Source: Henckelia pumila
Taxonomy: Eukaryota > Streptophyta > Magnoliopsida > Lamiales > Gesneriaceae
Assembly: GCF_033568475.1 (NCBI RefSeq)
Contig: NC_133122.1
Coordinates: 67,541,442-67,605,441, forward strand
Direction of reading: 5' to 3'
DNA: 64,000 nucleotides
The notes beneath the pieces were generated by a model. It was not told where the DNA came from. It searched no databases and was given only the letters and a program-made list of their open reading frames with translations. The number at the start of each line of letters is the position of its first letter. Position 1 is the stretch's first letter. The position numbers and the translations under genes are program-made. Below are positions 1-11,995 of the stretch, one piece after another.

Positions 1-77
1 CCTTACAATTGACGTCAGAGACATTCACTTGACGATACGAAGTGTGATTCTATTTTTGTGTTTGACAGGACATCACA

Positions 78-1339
78 ATGGAGATACCTTATTTAGGAAC
101 TGCTCAACGTCCTCCAATCTTGGATGGATCCAACTATGCTATCTGGAAAGTCAGGATGCGTGTATACATCAAATCGATTGATGAAAAGGCATGACAACGT
201 GTACTACAAGGCTGAAATCCACCAAGGAGAACTGATGGAGAAGGAGACTTTCCACTCAAACCAGAAACGGGCTGGAATGCCGATGAAACTGCTGCTTCGA
301 ATATGAACAACAAAGCTCTTAATGCTATATTTACTTTCTCTTGATTCTAATATGTTTGCACTTGTAACTAACTGTGTTTGTGCTAAACATGCTTGGGAAA
401 AACTTCAAATGCATTGTAAAGGATCCAATAGTGTACGTCAAACCAAAAGAAGGATTCTCACTACTCAGTTTGAAAATCTGAGAATGGAAGAAAGTGAGAC
501 AATTGATGATTATGAACGACGCTTGAGGAAGATCGAGAATGAGGCAATTGATCTTGGTGATGCTATTTCAAACGAAAGTTTAGTGAGCAAAGTGTTAAGA
601 TCACTGTCTGAAAGATTTCAAATGAAGATTTGTGCAATTGATGAATCAAAAGACACATCAATTCTGGGTTTGGATGAATTGATGAGTTCCCTTCGAACTT
701 ATGAGTTGGAGATGCATTTTGGAAAAAAAGGACAAAGGTAAGTCCATTGAACTTCAAGTTTCTAATGACTCATACAATGATTTTGTTGATCTGACACATG
801 GAGTCAACGAGTATGACTTAGGAGATGATTCCATTGCCTTACTTACCAAAAAATTTGGTAACTATTTGAAGAGAATGAGAGATTATAAGAAACCTGGTCA
901 GAAACCTAAAGTTCTGAATACTCCTGCTATTGGAAAACCATTAAGGATTTGCGGACCAGAACAGAATACCATCCCTTCAAAGAGTCAAAATCACTTTCAG
1001 AAAGAAGGAAAAACACTGACTATCTCAAAGAAATTTGAGTCTGTGAAGTGTCATGAGTGCACAGGATTCGGTCACTATGCTAATGAGTGTCCAACCAGAC
1101 TTCGCAAAGGAATGTATGTTTCCTTGAGTGATGATGAAGAGGAGGAGGGTACAGAACAAGGAGAAGAAGAGACTCACAATGCACTGTCAGTTCTGGTACA
1201 ACAGAAACACAGTGTTGTCACAGGTGTCACAACACTTGGTCACAACACTGACCAAAAGGTAATTTGTCTGAATGCATCTGTTTTTGGTGACTCAAATCAG
1301 GAAGCTGGTGAAGTAGAACTTTCTTGGGATAATTCTTAG
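78..1339 (+). pseudogene. gag: SIRE-type copia gag (UBN2 domain, zinc knuckle), broken
   Basis: Gag packages the element RNA into cytoplasmic particles. The ATG at 78 opens a typical copia gag N-terminus with a DGSNYAIWKVRM-like stretch, then stops at TGA (about 192). The UBN2 domain is clear at 322-741 (WEKLQMHCKGS, motifs around ILTTQFENLRM). The frame changes at the A-run near 722 and continues at 701-1339. A CX2CX4HX4C knuckle (CHECTGFGHYANEC) lies near 1050-1092, followed by an acidic stretch near 1132-1176. From 1340 to 1688 the C-terminal coiled-coil region is still readable in broken frames. Two early stops, at about 192 and 219, sit where this family normally has tryptophan, suggesting TGG to TGA changes. 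Confidence 0.8.
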
Positions 1340-1688
1340 AAGATGTATGAATAATTGTATAATGACTGGATATTAAAGAACAAGTCAAATTCTGCTTTAA
1401 CAAAGGAGAACAATGAACTGAAAGCTTCAGTGGCTAGCTTGAAGTTGTTCTGAGCAAGAAGGATTTAGAACTATGCAAAGTCAAAGAAGAGCTTGGAAGA
1501 GCCAATGCAACTCTCGCAAAGTTTAATTCAAACAAGACCAAGCTGGATTCAATTCTGATGATGAGAAAGATGATAGAGCTGGTCTAGGATTTCAAAACAG
1601 CAAGTTTGAAGTAGGGGAGTCATCACAAACTGTTTTTGTCAAGGAGAACAGTAACTCTTCTAGTGTTCCAATTGCAATTCCAAAGGAA

Positions 1689-2266
1689 ATGCCAATTCCA
1701 TTAAAGACACAAACTCCTGTTCAGAGGAAAAAACAAAAAAAGCGTAGGTTTGTTTGTCATTACTGTCACAAGCAAGGTCACATCAAGCCTTACTATTTTA
1801 ATCTCAGGTATGACTATATGTACTTGAATACCAGACAAGTGTTGCCATCAGTGTTGCCAACACTGAACCAGAATACTGTCTGGAAGAAAAATTCTGAGAA
1901 AAATTTTGGGTACCAAAAGCTAAATCTAGTTGTAATTTCGTTTATACTTCCATGAAAACTAATGTTGCAGGTCATTGGTACTTCGACAGTGGCAGTTCAC
2001 GCCATATGACAGGATTGAAGAAGTATCTTTCTGACTATGTTGAACAGGATAAATGAAAATTGACATATGGAGGAGGAGCCAATGGAAAGATTGTTAGAAA
2101 AGGAACTTTAAATGTAGAAGGACTGCCTAAGCTTCACAATGTTCTACATGTTGAAGGATTAAATGCTAATCTGATTAGCATTAGCCAACTCTGTGATGAT
2201 GATCTTTATGTTAAATTGATAAAACTTTGTGTCAAGTATTTGATAGGAGTAATTCGTGTGTTTTGA
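1689..2266 (+). pseudogene. SIRE-type copia: second zinc-knuckle relic and aspartic protease, broken
   Basis: The first part encodes a basic stretch and a CX2CX4H knuckle (CHYCHKQGHIKPYY) whose last cysteine is replaced by tyrosine, so it should not bind zinc normally. The next part holds the retropepsin active site in the WYFDSGSSRHMTG context, with the catalytic Asp at 1985-1987, then a run matching the copia protease core (GGGANGKIVRKGTLN, then LHNVLHVEGLNANLISISQLCD at 2132-2197). The frame is lost near 1955 and a TGA interrupts it near 2055. The protease cuts the Gag-Pol polyprotein inside particles. It sits directly before the integrase, as expected for copia. Confidence 0.78.
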
Positions 2267-3498
2267 CAGGGTCTAGATCATCGGACAACTGTTATCAACT
2301 TGTAGAGGAAATTGCTTGCAAATTCACCAAGGTTGATGATTTGAATTTATGGCATCAAAAGTCAGGACATGCTAACTTCAAAGCTCTGAAGAAACTGAGC
2401 AAGTATGAAGCTATACGTGGGATGTCAAACCTAACTTCTGGAGTTCCATATGTGTGTGGAGACTGTAAAAAAGGTAAGCAAACTCGTGTGTCACTTCCAG
2501 TGTTACAACTCTATGGGACAACACGATGTCTTGAACTCCTACACATGGACTTAATGAGACCTATGGAGGTTGAAAGCTGTGGAGGTAAGAGATATTCATT
2601 TGTGTGTGTTGATGACTTTTCAAGGTACTCATGGGTAAGTTTTCTAAGAGAAAAGTCTGAGACATTCGAAGCTTTCAAAAAGTTAATAAAATAGATTACT
2701 AACTTGTATTCTTTGAAGGTTATCAGGATTCGAACTGACCATGGTAAGAAATTTGAAAACTCATTGTTTGATCAATTCTGTGAAAAGGAAGGTATATAAC
2801 ATGAATATTCAGCACCTAAGACACCTTAGCAGAATGACATTGTCGAAAGGAAAAACAAAAGCCTCCAAGAGATGGCAAGGGTTATGTTAAGCTCAAAAAA
2901 TATTGAAAAAAGATTTTGGGCTGAGGCTTTAAATACTGCATGTCACATATCCAACATGGTGTATTTAAGGAAAGGTTCTACTATGACTTCCTATGAAATT
3001 ATCATGGGAAAGAGGCCCAACCTTAAATATTTTCATGTTTTTGGATGCATATGTTATGTTCTGAATGACAGGATGCAGTTGGCTAAGTTTGATTCAAAAA
3101 GCGATAAGTGTTTATTTCTTGGATATGCTTTGAATAGTCGAGCTTATCTTGTGTTTAACTTAAGAACTAGAACTATAATTGAATCTATTAATGTGGTATT
3201 TGATGATTATGCAGATCTGAAAGGGAAAATAATTGAAGACAATATTGATGATCTATTGGATACTGTTGCACCCCAGACTGATTCCAGTGTTGTAACCAGT
3301 GTTGTCTCACCTGAACAATCACCTAGCACGACGCTGAATCTAAATGAACAGAGTACAGAAGATCGGGATAATTTTGAAAATGAAATACAAGATTCTGGAC
3401 ACGATGTACCAAGCAGAATTCAGAAAAACCATCCTACTTCAAAAATCATTGGAGATGCACAAGGAAGGATGCAAACTCGAAAAAAAGGAAAAAGTTGA
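2227..3498 (+). pseudogene. SIRE-type copia integrase, broken
   Basis: The N-terminal GAG-pre-integrase zinc region is seen as LWHQKSGHANF followed by CGDC (about 2347-2470). The catalytic core follows: first Asp in LLHMDLM (about 2540), second Asp in RTDHGKKFEN (about 2735), Glu in QNDIVERKN (about 2835-2855). The DDE triad is therefore present in the DNA, but in-frame stops at 2692-2694, about 2798 and about 2826 break it. Residues after 2872 (WAEALNTACHISN, FHVFGCICYVLN) are the usual copia integrase C-terminal part and run to 3498. The enzyme inserts element DNA into chromosomes. One stop, in a TPQQND-like motif, fits a CAG to TAG change. Confidence 0.82.
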
Positions 3499-5094
3499 TT
3501 ATCAAAAGATGAGTGGGTTAGTGTGCATGACTTCCACATACTCTCAGGTAAGAAATTCTTTCTTTGTGTCTAGTATTGAACCAAAAAATGTTGTTGATGC
3601 TTTAAAAGATGAGTTTTGGGTCACTGCTATGCATGATGAACTTGAATAATTTGTTAGGAATGATGTGTGGATCTTAGTTCCTCCACCTGATCATAGTAAT
3701 ATCATTGAAACAAAGTGGATTTTTAAGAACAAAACTGATGAATCAGGAAATATTGTAAGGAACAAGGCTAGGTTGGTAGCGCAAGGGTATACACAAGTTG
3801 AGAGGATGGACTTTGATGAAACCTTCGCACCTGTAGCCCATATAGAATCTGTGAGATTATTGTTGGCTATTGTATGTCACATGAAAATGAAACTATTTCA
3901 AATGGATGTCAAAAGCGCATTTTTGAATGGAATTTTGAAACAAGCACCTCGTGCTTGGTATGGAAGGATCACGGAGTATTTGCTTGATATTGGATTCAAA
4001 AGAGGTGAGGTAGACAAAACACTTTTTGTTCAAGCACCTCGTGCTTGGTATGGAAGGATCACGGAGTATTTGCTTGATATTGGATTCAAAAGAGGTGAGG
4101 TAGACAAAACACTTTTTGTTCAAAAAGTACAAGGTAACATTCTTATCTGTCAAATCTATGTTGATGACATAATTTTTTGTGCTTCATCTCAAAAACTTGT
4201 GAATGATTTTGTTGAAAGCATGAATGCTACCTTTGAAGAGCATGGTAGGTGAGTTGAATTACTTTCTAGGATTACAAGTAAAACAAATGAGTGATGGAAT
4301 CTTTTTGTGTCAAAGAAAATATGCTAAGAATTTGGTAAAGAGGTTTTGTACTGATCATGTTAGACATATGAAAACACCAATGGGAACTAATGAAAAACTG
4401 TGCAAAGACAGTGTTGCTGACAGTGTTGACATCACTTTGTACAGAAGCACAATTGGAAGTCTGCTGTATTTGAGTGCAAGTCGACCTGATATTATGTTCC
4501 GTGTGTGTTTGTGTGCCCGATATCAATCTGATCCTAAAGTCACACATATGAAAGCTATAAAAAGAATTTTGAAGTATGTTTCAGGCACTTTAGACTTGGG
4601 GTTATGGTACACTAAAGAAACCAATACTAATTTGGTAGGCTATAGTGATGCTGATTGGGCAGGAGATGTTGATGAAAGGAAAAGCACCACGGGTGGTTGT
4701 TTTTATTTGGGTAACAACTTGGTTTCATGGTATAGTAGAAAGCAGAACTGTGTGTTACTTTCCACTGTTGAATCCGAATATGTGGCAGCGGAAAGTTGTT
4801 GTTCTCAATTAATTTGGATGAATCAAATTCTACAAGACTATGGTCTTAAAAGTGAAACACCAATTGTGTACTGTGATAACTCAAGTGCTATAGATATATC
4901 AAAAAACCCAGTACAACACTCTCGAACTAAACACATTGACATAAGACATCACTTCATTCAAGATTTAGTTGAGAAGGACATGATTCATATGGAGTTTGTT
5001 GGGACCAATAACCAACTAGCCGATATTTTCACAAAAGCTTGAGACTTCGAGAGATTATCCAATCTTAGGAAATCTCTCAACATGTGTTCTTTAT
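3499..5094 (+). pseudogene. SIRE-type copia reverse transcriptase and RNase H, with internal deletion and duplication
   Basis: Reverse transcriptase motifs start near 3660 (WILVPPP, TKWIFKNKTDESG, KARLVAQGYTQ, DETFAPVAHIESVR, QMDVKSAFLNG). The YVDD catalytic box is at 4157-4168. Between FLNG and QAPRAWYGR the roughly 35-40 residues normal for this family are missing, and the following 90 bp are present twice (3941-4120). The frame shifts near 4240. From 4224 the connection and RNase H follow (DADWAGD, STTGGCFYLG, LLSTVESEYVA, VYCDNSSAI, HSRTKHIDIRHHF). TGA at 5040 interrupts the last residues; the natural end is probably TAA at about 5092-5094. The enzyme copies element RNA into DNA but cannot work from this copy. 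Confidence 0.85.
3941..4120 (+). repeat. Perfect 90-bp tandem duplication inside reverse transcriptase
   Basis: Bases 3941-4030 and 4031-4120 are identical 90-bp copies starting CAAGCACCTCGTGC. The duplication is in frame and repeats 30 residues of the QAPRAWYGR to TLFV part of reverse transcriptase. Because the two copies show no differences while the surrounding gene has many lesions, the event looks younger than much of the decay. Confidence 0.97.
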
Positions 5095-6026
5095 AAGCAC
5101 TCACGGTTGCTGTCCTTAAAGTGTTACCAACACTGACGGACAACACCAAACATGCATGTGCATTTTTAGGACTTTAGGCATACTGCATATTCATAATGTT
5201 ATATGTTTTGCACTGTTTGATAATACTGACTGACACTTTGTAGTTCTTCTGTCAAAGTTATTTTCAGATCACACTTGCCATGAAAATATGCTTTAAACCA
5301 CGAAGTAGTTGAGGGATGTTCGTATACTCCATGATCTTGTCCCATGTGAAAAGTAGTTTTGAAAATTAAAAAGCATGGTTTGATAAAATTTCAGTGACCA
5401 ATGTTTTGAAAATCAAACTAAAATCAGAAGAAAATTGGAAAAAGCTACCTAAAAGTGTCCAATGAAGACCGTTCTTTTAGTGTGCAGGCTAGTACTTCTG
5501 AACTAAGTTAAAACAAAAAGAAGAAAAACATGGCTCTGCAAGAGTGACAAATTCAAAAATATTTTGAAGACTACAGTGTTGTTGGAAAGTGTTGCCAATA
5601 CTAGTGCTTATCACGTGCTGCACACACTTTTCATGAATTATTTTTGATCTAATCGCATTACATTCTGTTTTAGACATAAATTAGGTCATGCATTTTGCAT
5701 TTACTGTAATCATATCGTGATCAGGGTGAAAATTCCAAAGACAAACAAAAATTGGAAAATTGCCCAACTTGCTGAAAATTGAATTGTTTGTGATTGATCA
5801 TGTTTCAGTGGAAGTTAAATTCGATGTGGAGTTATTTATATGCGGGGAATTTTTATTTATTCTTAAGTGAGAGTTTTCAGGATATCCTTAATTAATCAAA
5901 TTTAATTTCCTTAATTAAAGAGATTTTTTATCCGTTGAAGAATTGTTACCGTTAGGGGGAGATTCCTAGTCTGATATGGTAGATAGGGGTTTTTGATTTT
6001 TTTTTACCGTTTGAACCCCTTATCCC
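5095..6026 (+). other. SIRE spacer between pol and env-like ORF
   Basis: About 0.9 kb without a supportable gene. It holds copies of the AGTGTTG/CAACACT palindrome near 5120-5147 and 5573-5605, and a purine run with five G residues at about 5955-5960 that resembles a polypurine tract. Small open frames here on either strand have no recognisable motif. A spacer of this size between pol and the third ORF is usual for Maximus/SIRE elements. Confidence 0.6.
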
Positions 6027-6129
6027 TATATATTTCTAAGCACTGTAGAAATTGATCTTATCGTCTTCAACCTTTTCTAACTCTCTCTGCAAAAATTCTC
6101 TGAAACCCTTACTTTCTAAATTTTTTATA
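6027..6129 (+). promoter_or_regulatory. Possible internal promoter and leader of the SIRE env-like ORF
   Basis: A TATA-like CCCTATATATT lies at about 6024-6034, roughly 100 bp before the env-like ATG at 6130. Between them is a pyrimidine-rich, upstream-ATG-poor leader (TAACTCTCTCTGC and TGAAACCCTTAC) like many plant 5' UTRs. This is sequence appearance only; no transcript evidence is available here. A similar arrangement precedes the Athila env-like ORF in this window. Confidence 0.4.
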
Positions 6130-7924
6130 ATGGCAGGCAAAGCTTTCGATTCGCATGATATACGATCGGAGATGGGTCATCAAGAGGAAGACAAGCCTTC
6201 GGAGGTATCTTCTGGAAATCCTATTCTCATGATTGTACAACCTACACCGTTGATAGAAATTGCACCAGGAGAACCCGGGAATGAAATCAACATTGAGAAT
6301 CCTCCTGATTTTTTGGTGTTGAATCGTGTGTTCCCAACACTGCCAATAGCGAGAAGGTCTAAGCGTCAAGCGGGTTACAACCCCAATTTTACTACCAATA
6401 AGAGATTTCATGGAAAGGGGGAGAATTCACGTCCTATTGTAGATGATCCAGATTTCTCATCTGGAGATGATTCTGCAGATCAAAATTTTGAGGTGGTTGC
6501 TAAGACAAAATTCTCTGTTGCTGAAAAGACAAAATCAATGAATGAAGATTCATCTACTGGTGATGATTCAACTGATGAAGAATCTACGGATGTGGCTTTT
6601 GCTGAGAAAAAGCCATCTAATGCTGCTGTTGATGATAATTCCAAGAAGACAACCAACCACAGAGGCTCCAACTTATACTGATGAGGAAATTTCACTGGCC
6701 ACATTCATGGAGAATATTCGAAAGACCAAGGCTAACCAGTTGCATCTTCACAGGTTCCATCTGATAATGATGAACCCGATGCTGAAATGATACAAGATTT
6801 TGAGAATAACCGGGCCCAGAATTCTGATAGTTCATCTTCTTCCATTTCAGAGGAAGAAGCTTATGAGGATGCTGCTTCTGATGGTACAGGGAGTTCCGAG
6901 GAACAAGCTGCTGATGACAGTGTTGCCAACACTGATGACAACACTGCTGCTAAATCTGACTCTGAGATTGATCCTGCTAAGGCATACAATCTTCAGTTTT
7001 ATTCAAAGAAATCTGCTGATGAATGGGAAGCTCTGTCTGGAAAAGACTTTTGGGAAGAAAGAAATATTGATGAAGTGTCCTTCGAAAAGCATAACTTGGT
7101 GACTTTCTTGAAACAACAGAATTTATATTCTACTGTCACCACTGTCGGACCATTTTCAAGAAGAGTTGTGTTAGAGTTTTACTGCAATCTGAATATAAAG
7201 ACTGGAAATGAAGAATCATTTAAGTTTGGAAGAGTGTACATCCGGGAAAAGGTGTATGATTTTACTCCTGTTTTGATCAATGAGCATTACACTACTCCTG
7301 ATATCGATGACGATGCAGTTACTGAGGATATTGATCAAGTCACTAAAGTGATCACTGGAGGAATGGTTCAAAAATTTCCAGTGAACCCAGACAGGTTGTC
7401 AGCTGCAAAGCTTACTTCTTTCTTTTCTGTGCTTCACAAAATTGCGATCAGGAATTAGATGCCATCTACCAAAACAACAGTGGTAACTAAGCCTCAAGCC
7501 CTTGCGTTGTTTGCCATTGGAACTCAAGCTCCTTTGGAATTTGGAAATTTGGTGTTTGAAAATATTATGACCTTTCGAGAAGGTGGTTGGAAAGCAACTA
7601 AGTTTCCGTTTTCTTAATTGATCAATGGTATGCTGGAATCTCAAGGCTTCACGAAAGAGGATGATGAAGAATTGATTGGAGGAGATGAGCTTATCAAGAT
7701 CGCCCCTAGTTTGCTGAAGGGAAATAGGAAGATTGATCTACCATGGACTGGTGTTGTACCCAGTGTTGCCAATACTAAGTTTGTTCCACCCATGACCATT
7801 CATAACACTGCTATGATTATGTTGAATTCTACTGCAATTCGAGCTCAAATGGCTCATGCTGAACTGAAAATTGCTCAAGACAAAGCTGATCTTGAGTACT
7901 ATGAAGCCTTAATGGCTGAGTATA
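6130..7924 (+). pseudogene. SIRE env-like (third) ORF, 5' part, broken and interrupted by Athila
   Basis: The ATG at 6130 follows a leader and begins MAGKAFDS. The N-terminal third is acidic and Ser/Asp-rich with a basic KRQAGYNP patch. The middle (about 7000-7430: DEWEALSGKDFWEERN, VVLEFYCNLN, VYIREKVYDFTP) resembles the domain I know as the putative plant transposon protein domain. The C-terminal part (7618-7924) has a helical AHAELKIAQDKADLEYYEAL stretch. No convincing signal peptide or membrane segment is visible, so 'env-like' describes position only. Lesions: paired frameshifts between about 6655 and 6780, TAG at 7456-7458 (probably a lost Trp), TAA at 7615-7617. Athila inserted after 7924; the frame resumes at 19236. 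Confidence 0.7.
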
Positions 7925-9240
7925 TGATCGAGCAAATACCAACACTTAAATTCAATGTAATAATATCTCTTTTCTGCTCAAAATTATCGCAAGTGCATGA
8001 CTCAAGTTATAGAAAAGTGTACTGAGTACGAGTATCGTCCTCAGGGACTACGTCACAATGATTCAATTATTTAATTTCTATACCCCAAAGTAACGAAAAT
8101 TTGATTTTGTTATTATTCTAAAATTATAAAGTAAATAATTCAATTTAAAATTACTTGAATGAAAATAAAATAAACCACAGCAATGCTTAGCACAGAAAAA
8201 TATAATATGAAGAAGTTTTGTTGGAATCTCGGTTCACCTTCCCCCTAATTGAATCTGGACAATTGAAATTACTTTTACACTCATAGATTTGACAAGAATT
8301 CCTGAAATATCGACACTCTCTCTCGAGTTTATGCCAATCTAATTCAAGTTAATGAAACAATAAAATCTCTTTGATTATTTATCATTACTGATTTCTTTGC
8401 GTTCATTGAATTCTTACAACTTTCAACCTGGTAGTCTATGGTTATCAACATGTACTAAATATCATATCTCTATGCATATTTTAAGTCCATGGATTTTATC
8501 ACTCGTCCTAATCATGAATCTATCTCTCGACAACAATTCACAACTTACGAATCTATATTGAAGTTAGCTACTCCTCAACATAGAATAATAAAACATGATA
8601 AAATCAAATACTTGCATAAAAACTCAATCAATTTGTCCAACGATTCAATCACAAAAACATGTTACGGGGTTAGGATCCCCTAAATTTCAACAAAATAAAG
8701 TTTAGCTACTACAACTCATGATAAAATTCAAACTAATAAAGTTTTCAACATAAAATTCAGAAATCGTGAAGAAGAAAAACTCCCAACGAGAAGAAGAAAC
8801 TTTGATCTTCAGAGCCGCCTCCGCCGTGCTTTGCTGTGTTTTTCCAACCCTCAAAACGTCTGAAAAGATGCTATATATTGCCCCCAGAGTACTTTCCTTT
8901 TAAAACTCCCGAAATAAAAGTTTCAGCAAATACGCGCGGGCGCTCGGTCTGCAAAAATTCACCAACCGAGCGCTGCCTTTTCTCAACTCTCTGCCTCCGC
9001 TTTTTATGCCAGCGCTCGGTCTGCTCTTTTCTGCAGACCGAGCGCACCCCTTTGTGAGGCCAGAAATATTTCTTTTTCTAGTTTTCCTGCAAATTTAACC
9101 ACAAATCAATAGGAGTAGACAAAACACACAACATTACACTAAATGCAAACAAAATTAGAAAAACACTAACAAGACCACAAGAAACTAATGCAAAACACTA
9201 ATAAAACAAACAATAGAACAAGGAAAAACGACTCCTATCA
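7925..9240 (-). repeat. Athila 3' LTR
   Basis: This 1316-bp repeat matches 17920-19230 over its whole length. On the - strand it begins TGATAGGAGT and ends TTGCTCGATCA. A TATA-like box (CAATATATAG on the - strand) is at about 8871-8880. Upstream of it lie two 34-nt inverted-repeat units, at 8940-8973 and 9012-9045. Open frames within it are not genes: equivalent frames occur in both LTRs because the sequence is duplicated. Confidence 0.95.
8940..9045 (-). repeat. Two 34-nt 13-8-13 inverted-repeat units, Athila 3' LTR
   Basis: Unit 1 is 8940-8973: arm GCGCTCGGTCTGC, spacer aaaaattc, partly degraded second arm. Unit 2 is 9012-9045: arms GCGCTCGGTCTGC and GCAGACCGAGCGC, a perfect 13-bp inverted pair with spacer tcttttct. 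The matching units in the other LTR are 18930-18963 and 19002-19035. They lie upstream of the LTR TATA-like box on the - strand. Confidence 0.9.
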
Positions 9241-10858
9241 ACCTCCCCAAACTAACATTTTGCTTGCCCTTAAGCAAAATAGGTGACAAACTAGAATGCA
9301 AACAAAAACACGACACAACGACAAAGGTGAATGAATTCAAACTTTTCAAGCCTCAGAATTTCTTCCAAAAGATTACAAATCCAATCATATCAATCACTAA
9401 CATTTTTAAAAAATACAAACTAGAAAACCTTGTAAACTCCTAAATCCCGCAACTCACATATCAACATGCCTTCCTCCGAATTCAATTCACACATTCAAGG
9501 ATCATGAGGACTTTTTAGGTACTATAAGCTCAAAGATGAGAGACATTCAATGATACACACTTCACATTGGTTTAAATCAAAGAAGTACAGTGTGTGCGTG
9601 TTTTGATCAAAAATCCATACTCATTAAAAGTTTCTATCAACTATCCATAGGCTAAATTCTCACAACTCTTCTCCACTAGTATATTGGGCAACTGTGACTC
9701 GGTCAATAGGTCTTAATAAGCTTATAATGTTAGGCCTGGTTTATGGCTACAAACGAAGGATATCGATTCAATTAAGGGAATAAGTTATACCCAACTGTTC
9801 ATTTTCATTTCCTTTTTCTTTTTCTTTCTCCTTCTAATTCACTTCATCAATCTATTGACTTCACTTCTTTTGCAAAATTTTCTTTTCATCTCAACTCTTT
9901 ATAAATTTTTTATTTTTTCTTTTTCAGCATTTCCAAACACACCATTTCACTTTGCAATTACAATTCCGGAGCATATACCATTTCACATTCAACTTACTCC
10001 CTTTAGGGTGGGAAATATTGTTTAAGCTATTCTTTGGTAGTGAGTGTAGGATTAGAAAAAAATGATGAATGGGGGTTTATTCACACGTTTTCACGCATGC
10101 CATTCGATTTCAACAAAGCTCAAAGAAGTTACTAGAGATAGCATGTATCGAAAGGTAGCTTGAAAGGCTCAAACGATTCGCATAAAGATTGCCTAAATCA
10201 TTCCTAATCACAGTTATGCCCGTATTGCGCCTCGAAGAGTATTAGTTCTAGACAAGTCTCAATTCACAATCAATTCATACAAATTTTGACCAGTGCAGAA
10301 ATAAGCAATCATCAGCAGTAAACGATGATTGTCAACAAATTTCAGATTTTTGTACCTCATGTACTCATAAAAATTGTGAAGGCTCAACAGGGCTTTTAAG
10401 GATGACGTTACTTCAAGAGAAACTAGGCCAAAAAATTCAAACAACGCCTCAATCCTATTCAAGTTTGTACGTTTCAAATTCAGACTCAAGCATACATCAC
10501 AGAGTATATAAATATCTATTCATCTACTTGGTTCTACCAGTTAAAAAAAAATTTGTCAAAAGATGCTCATGGATTTCAGCTATCAACCACAAACATAAAA
10601 AAAAAAAAAAATTTCTTCATCACTGGCTTTTATGATTTCATCCAGAAATGCATGCATAACACAACACAAAACAAAAGATAATGACAAAATGCAAGAAAAC
10701 AAATTAAAGACAAGATGCATGAAAACATAAAAGATACCCTCCCCAAACTAAAATCTAGCAGTGTCCCCAATGCTAGACAAACGAAACAAAACAACAAGAA
10801 GAAAACATGCAAAACACACAAAACAATAAAAAAAAAATGAAAACAAAAACTCCCCTGA
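9241..10858 (-). other. Athila 3' untranslated region and polypurine tract
   Basis: Immediately next to the 3' LTR the - strand reads TTTGGGGAGGT (9241-9251), the polypurine tract that primes plus-strand DNA synthesis. The rest, to the env-like stop at 10859, is AT-rich with homopolymer runs and no supportable gene. A second purine-rich GTTTGGGGAGGG-like run occurs on the - strand near 10737-10748, just after the env-like ORF; it could be an older or secondary polypurine tract. Confidence 0.7.
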
Positions 10859-11995
10859 TTATTGGTCCTCGTCGTCGCCGTCGGCTTCATCATCTGAATC
10901 ATCAAGATAATTTGCTCGAAGAGAAGTATAGTGGAAATGGAACGGAGGGGGATATGGTGGCGGAGTGGGGTAGGCAGTAGGATCCAATCCGGCATTAGAG
11001 ATTAATGCTCGAAGCATAGCAGTCTATGATTCCGAGTGGGCACTATCGACTTTCTGGTACTCATTCTGGTATTGAGCCCAAGCATACAACTCATTTGTCA
11101 TCTCAGTGGCAGGGCGGCGACTTGGCACTGGTTTAGGTATGCGGCTCGAAGAGGTACCGGCCCCGGAACTTGCTTGTCCCTGCGATGTGAAATCTTGTAA
11201 TCTGAAATTTTTCTTTGTCCTCACAAGTGACTGGTCCACATCTTGCATCGGATGCTTCCATTTTTCATCATCTCGGATTTTTACTCCAGCTTTCACACAG
11301 AGGGCGGTGATGATAGATGTGAAGAAGATTCCAATGTTCGGTGAGCGGATGGAATTGTATAACTCTCTGTTGATGAGCTTTCCTACATTGATTGGTCATT
11401 TTTTGTGCAAGGCATACAACAACAAAGATCGGCTCATCACCACGACATGTGTATGGGACACCGGCATCATCCGGTGCGTGAGGAACGCATACCACAAAGC
11501 CGATTCCATTGTCAAAAACTTTTCTTTAAAAGATATAAACCTAGCCGAATCCTTCCACACATTCCCATCATAACACAGTGCAACAGACATGATATTATAA
11601 TCCGGATTAGCTTTAAATTCTTGGAATAGGATATCGTCTACCTCCGGGGTTTTCAATAAATTGTTAATAACTTGAGGATCGAAAGAAACCATCTTACCCC
11701 GGACAAAGGCTGTGCTATCTGTTCGTTCCGGGGCGTTTGCATAGAATTCTCTTACCAACGGAACAACAGCCGTCTTTGGTGTTCGGCAAAACTCAGCCCA
11801 TCCACGTTCCGGGATACCGAGGGCGAGAGTAAGAGCCTCGGATAGATCGATGCCTCGCTCTGGAATAGGATTCCGATTGATCCTCGCAGCTTCATTGCGT
11901 GATTTGGCCTCCATGGATATTAACTTGCCATCAATGATGTTGGAAGAAGAAGGAGTAGCATGAGAGGTGGCAATCTTTGCTCTTTTAGGACCCAT
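10859..11995 (-). pseudogene. Athila env-like ORF, two in-frame stops
   Basis: The likely start is the ATG at 11995 (MGPKRAKIATSH), chosen because a TATA-like box and pyrimidine-rich leader precede it; the open frame extends further upstream into poorly conserved sequence. The product would be about 378 residues. The middle part (GWAEFCRTPKTAVVPLV, REFYAN, FVRGKMVSFDP) resembles the plant transposon-type domain also seen in the SIRE third ORF. The tail is acidic (DDSDDEADGDDEDQ). In-frame stops TGA at 11396-11398 and TAG near 11024 break it; the same frame continues to TAA at 10859-10861. No clear signal peptide or transmembrane segment is visible, so a true envelope role is unproven. Confidence 0.75.

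Noticed and set aside
6130-11995. True envelope genes in SIRE and Athila
   Set aside because: No convincing signal peptide or transmembrane segment was seen in either ORF, so only the positional term env-like is used.
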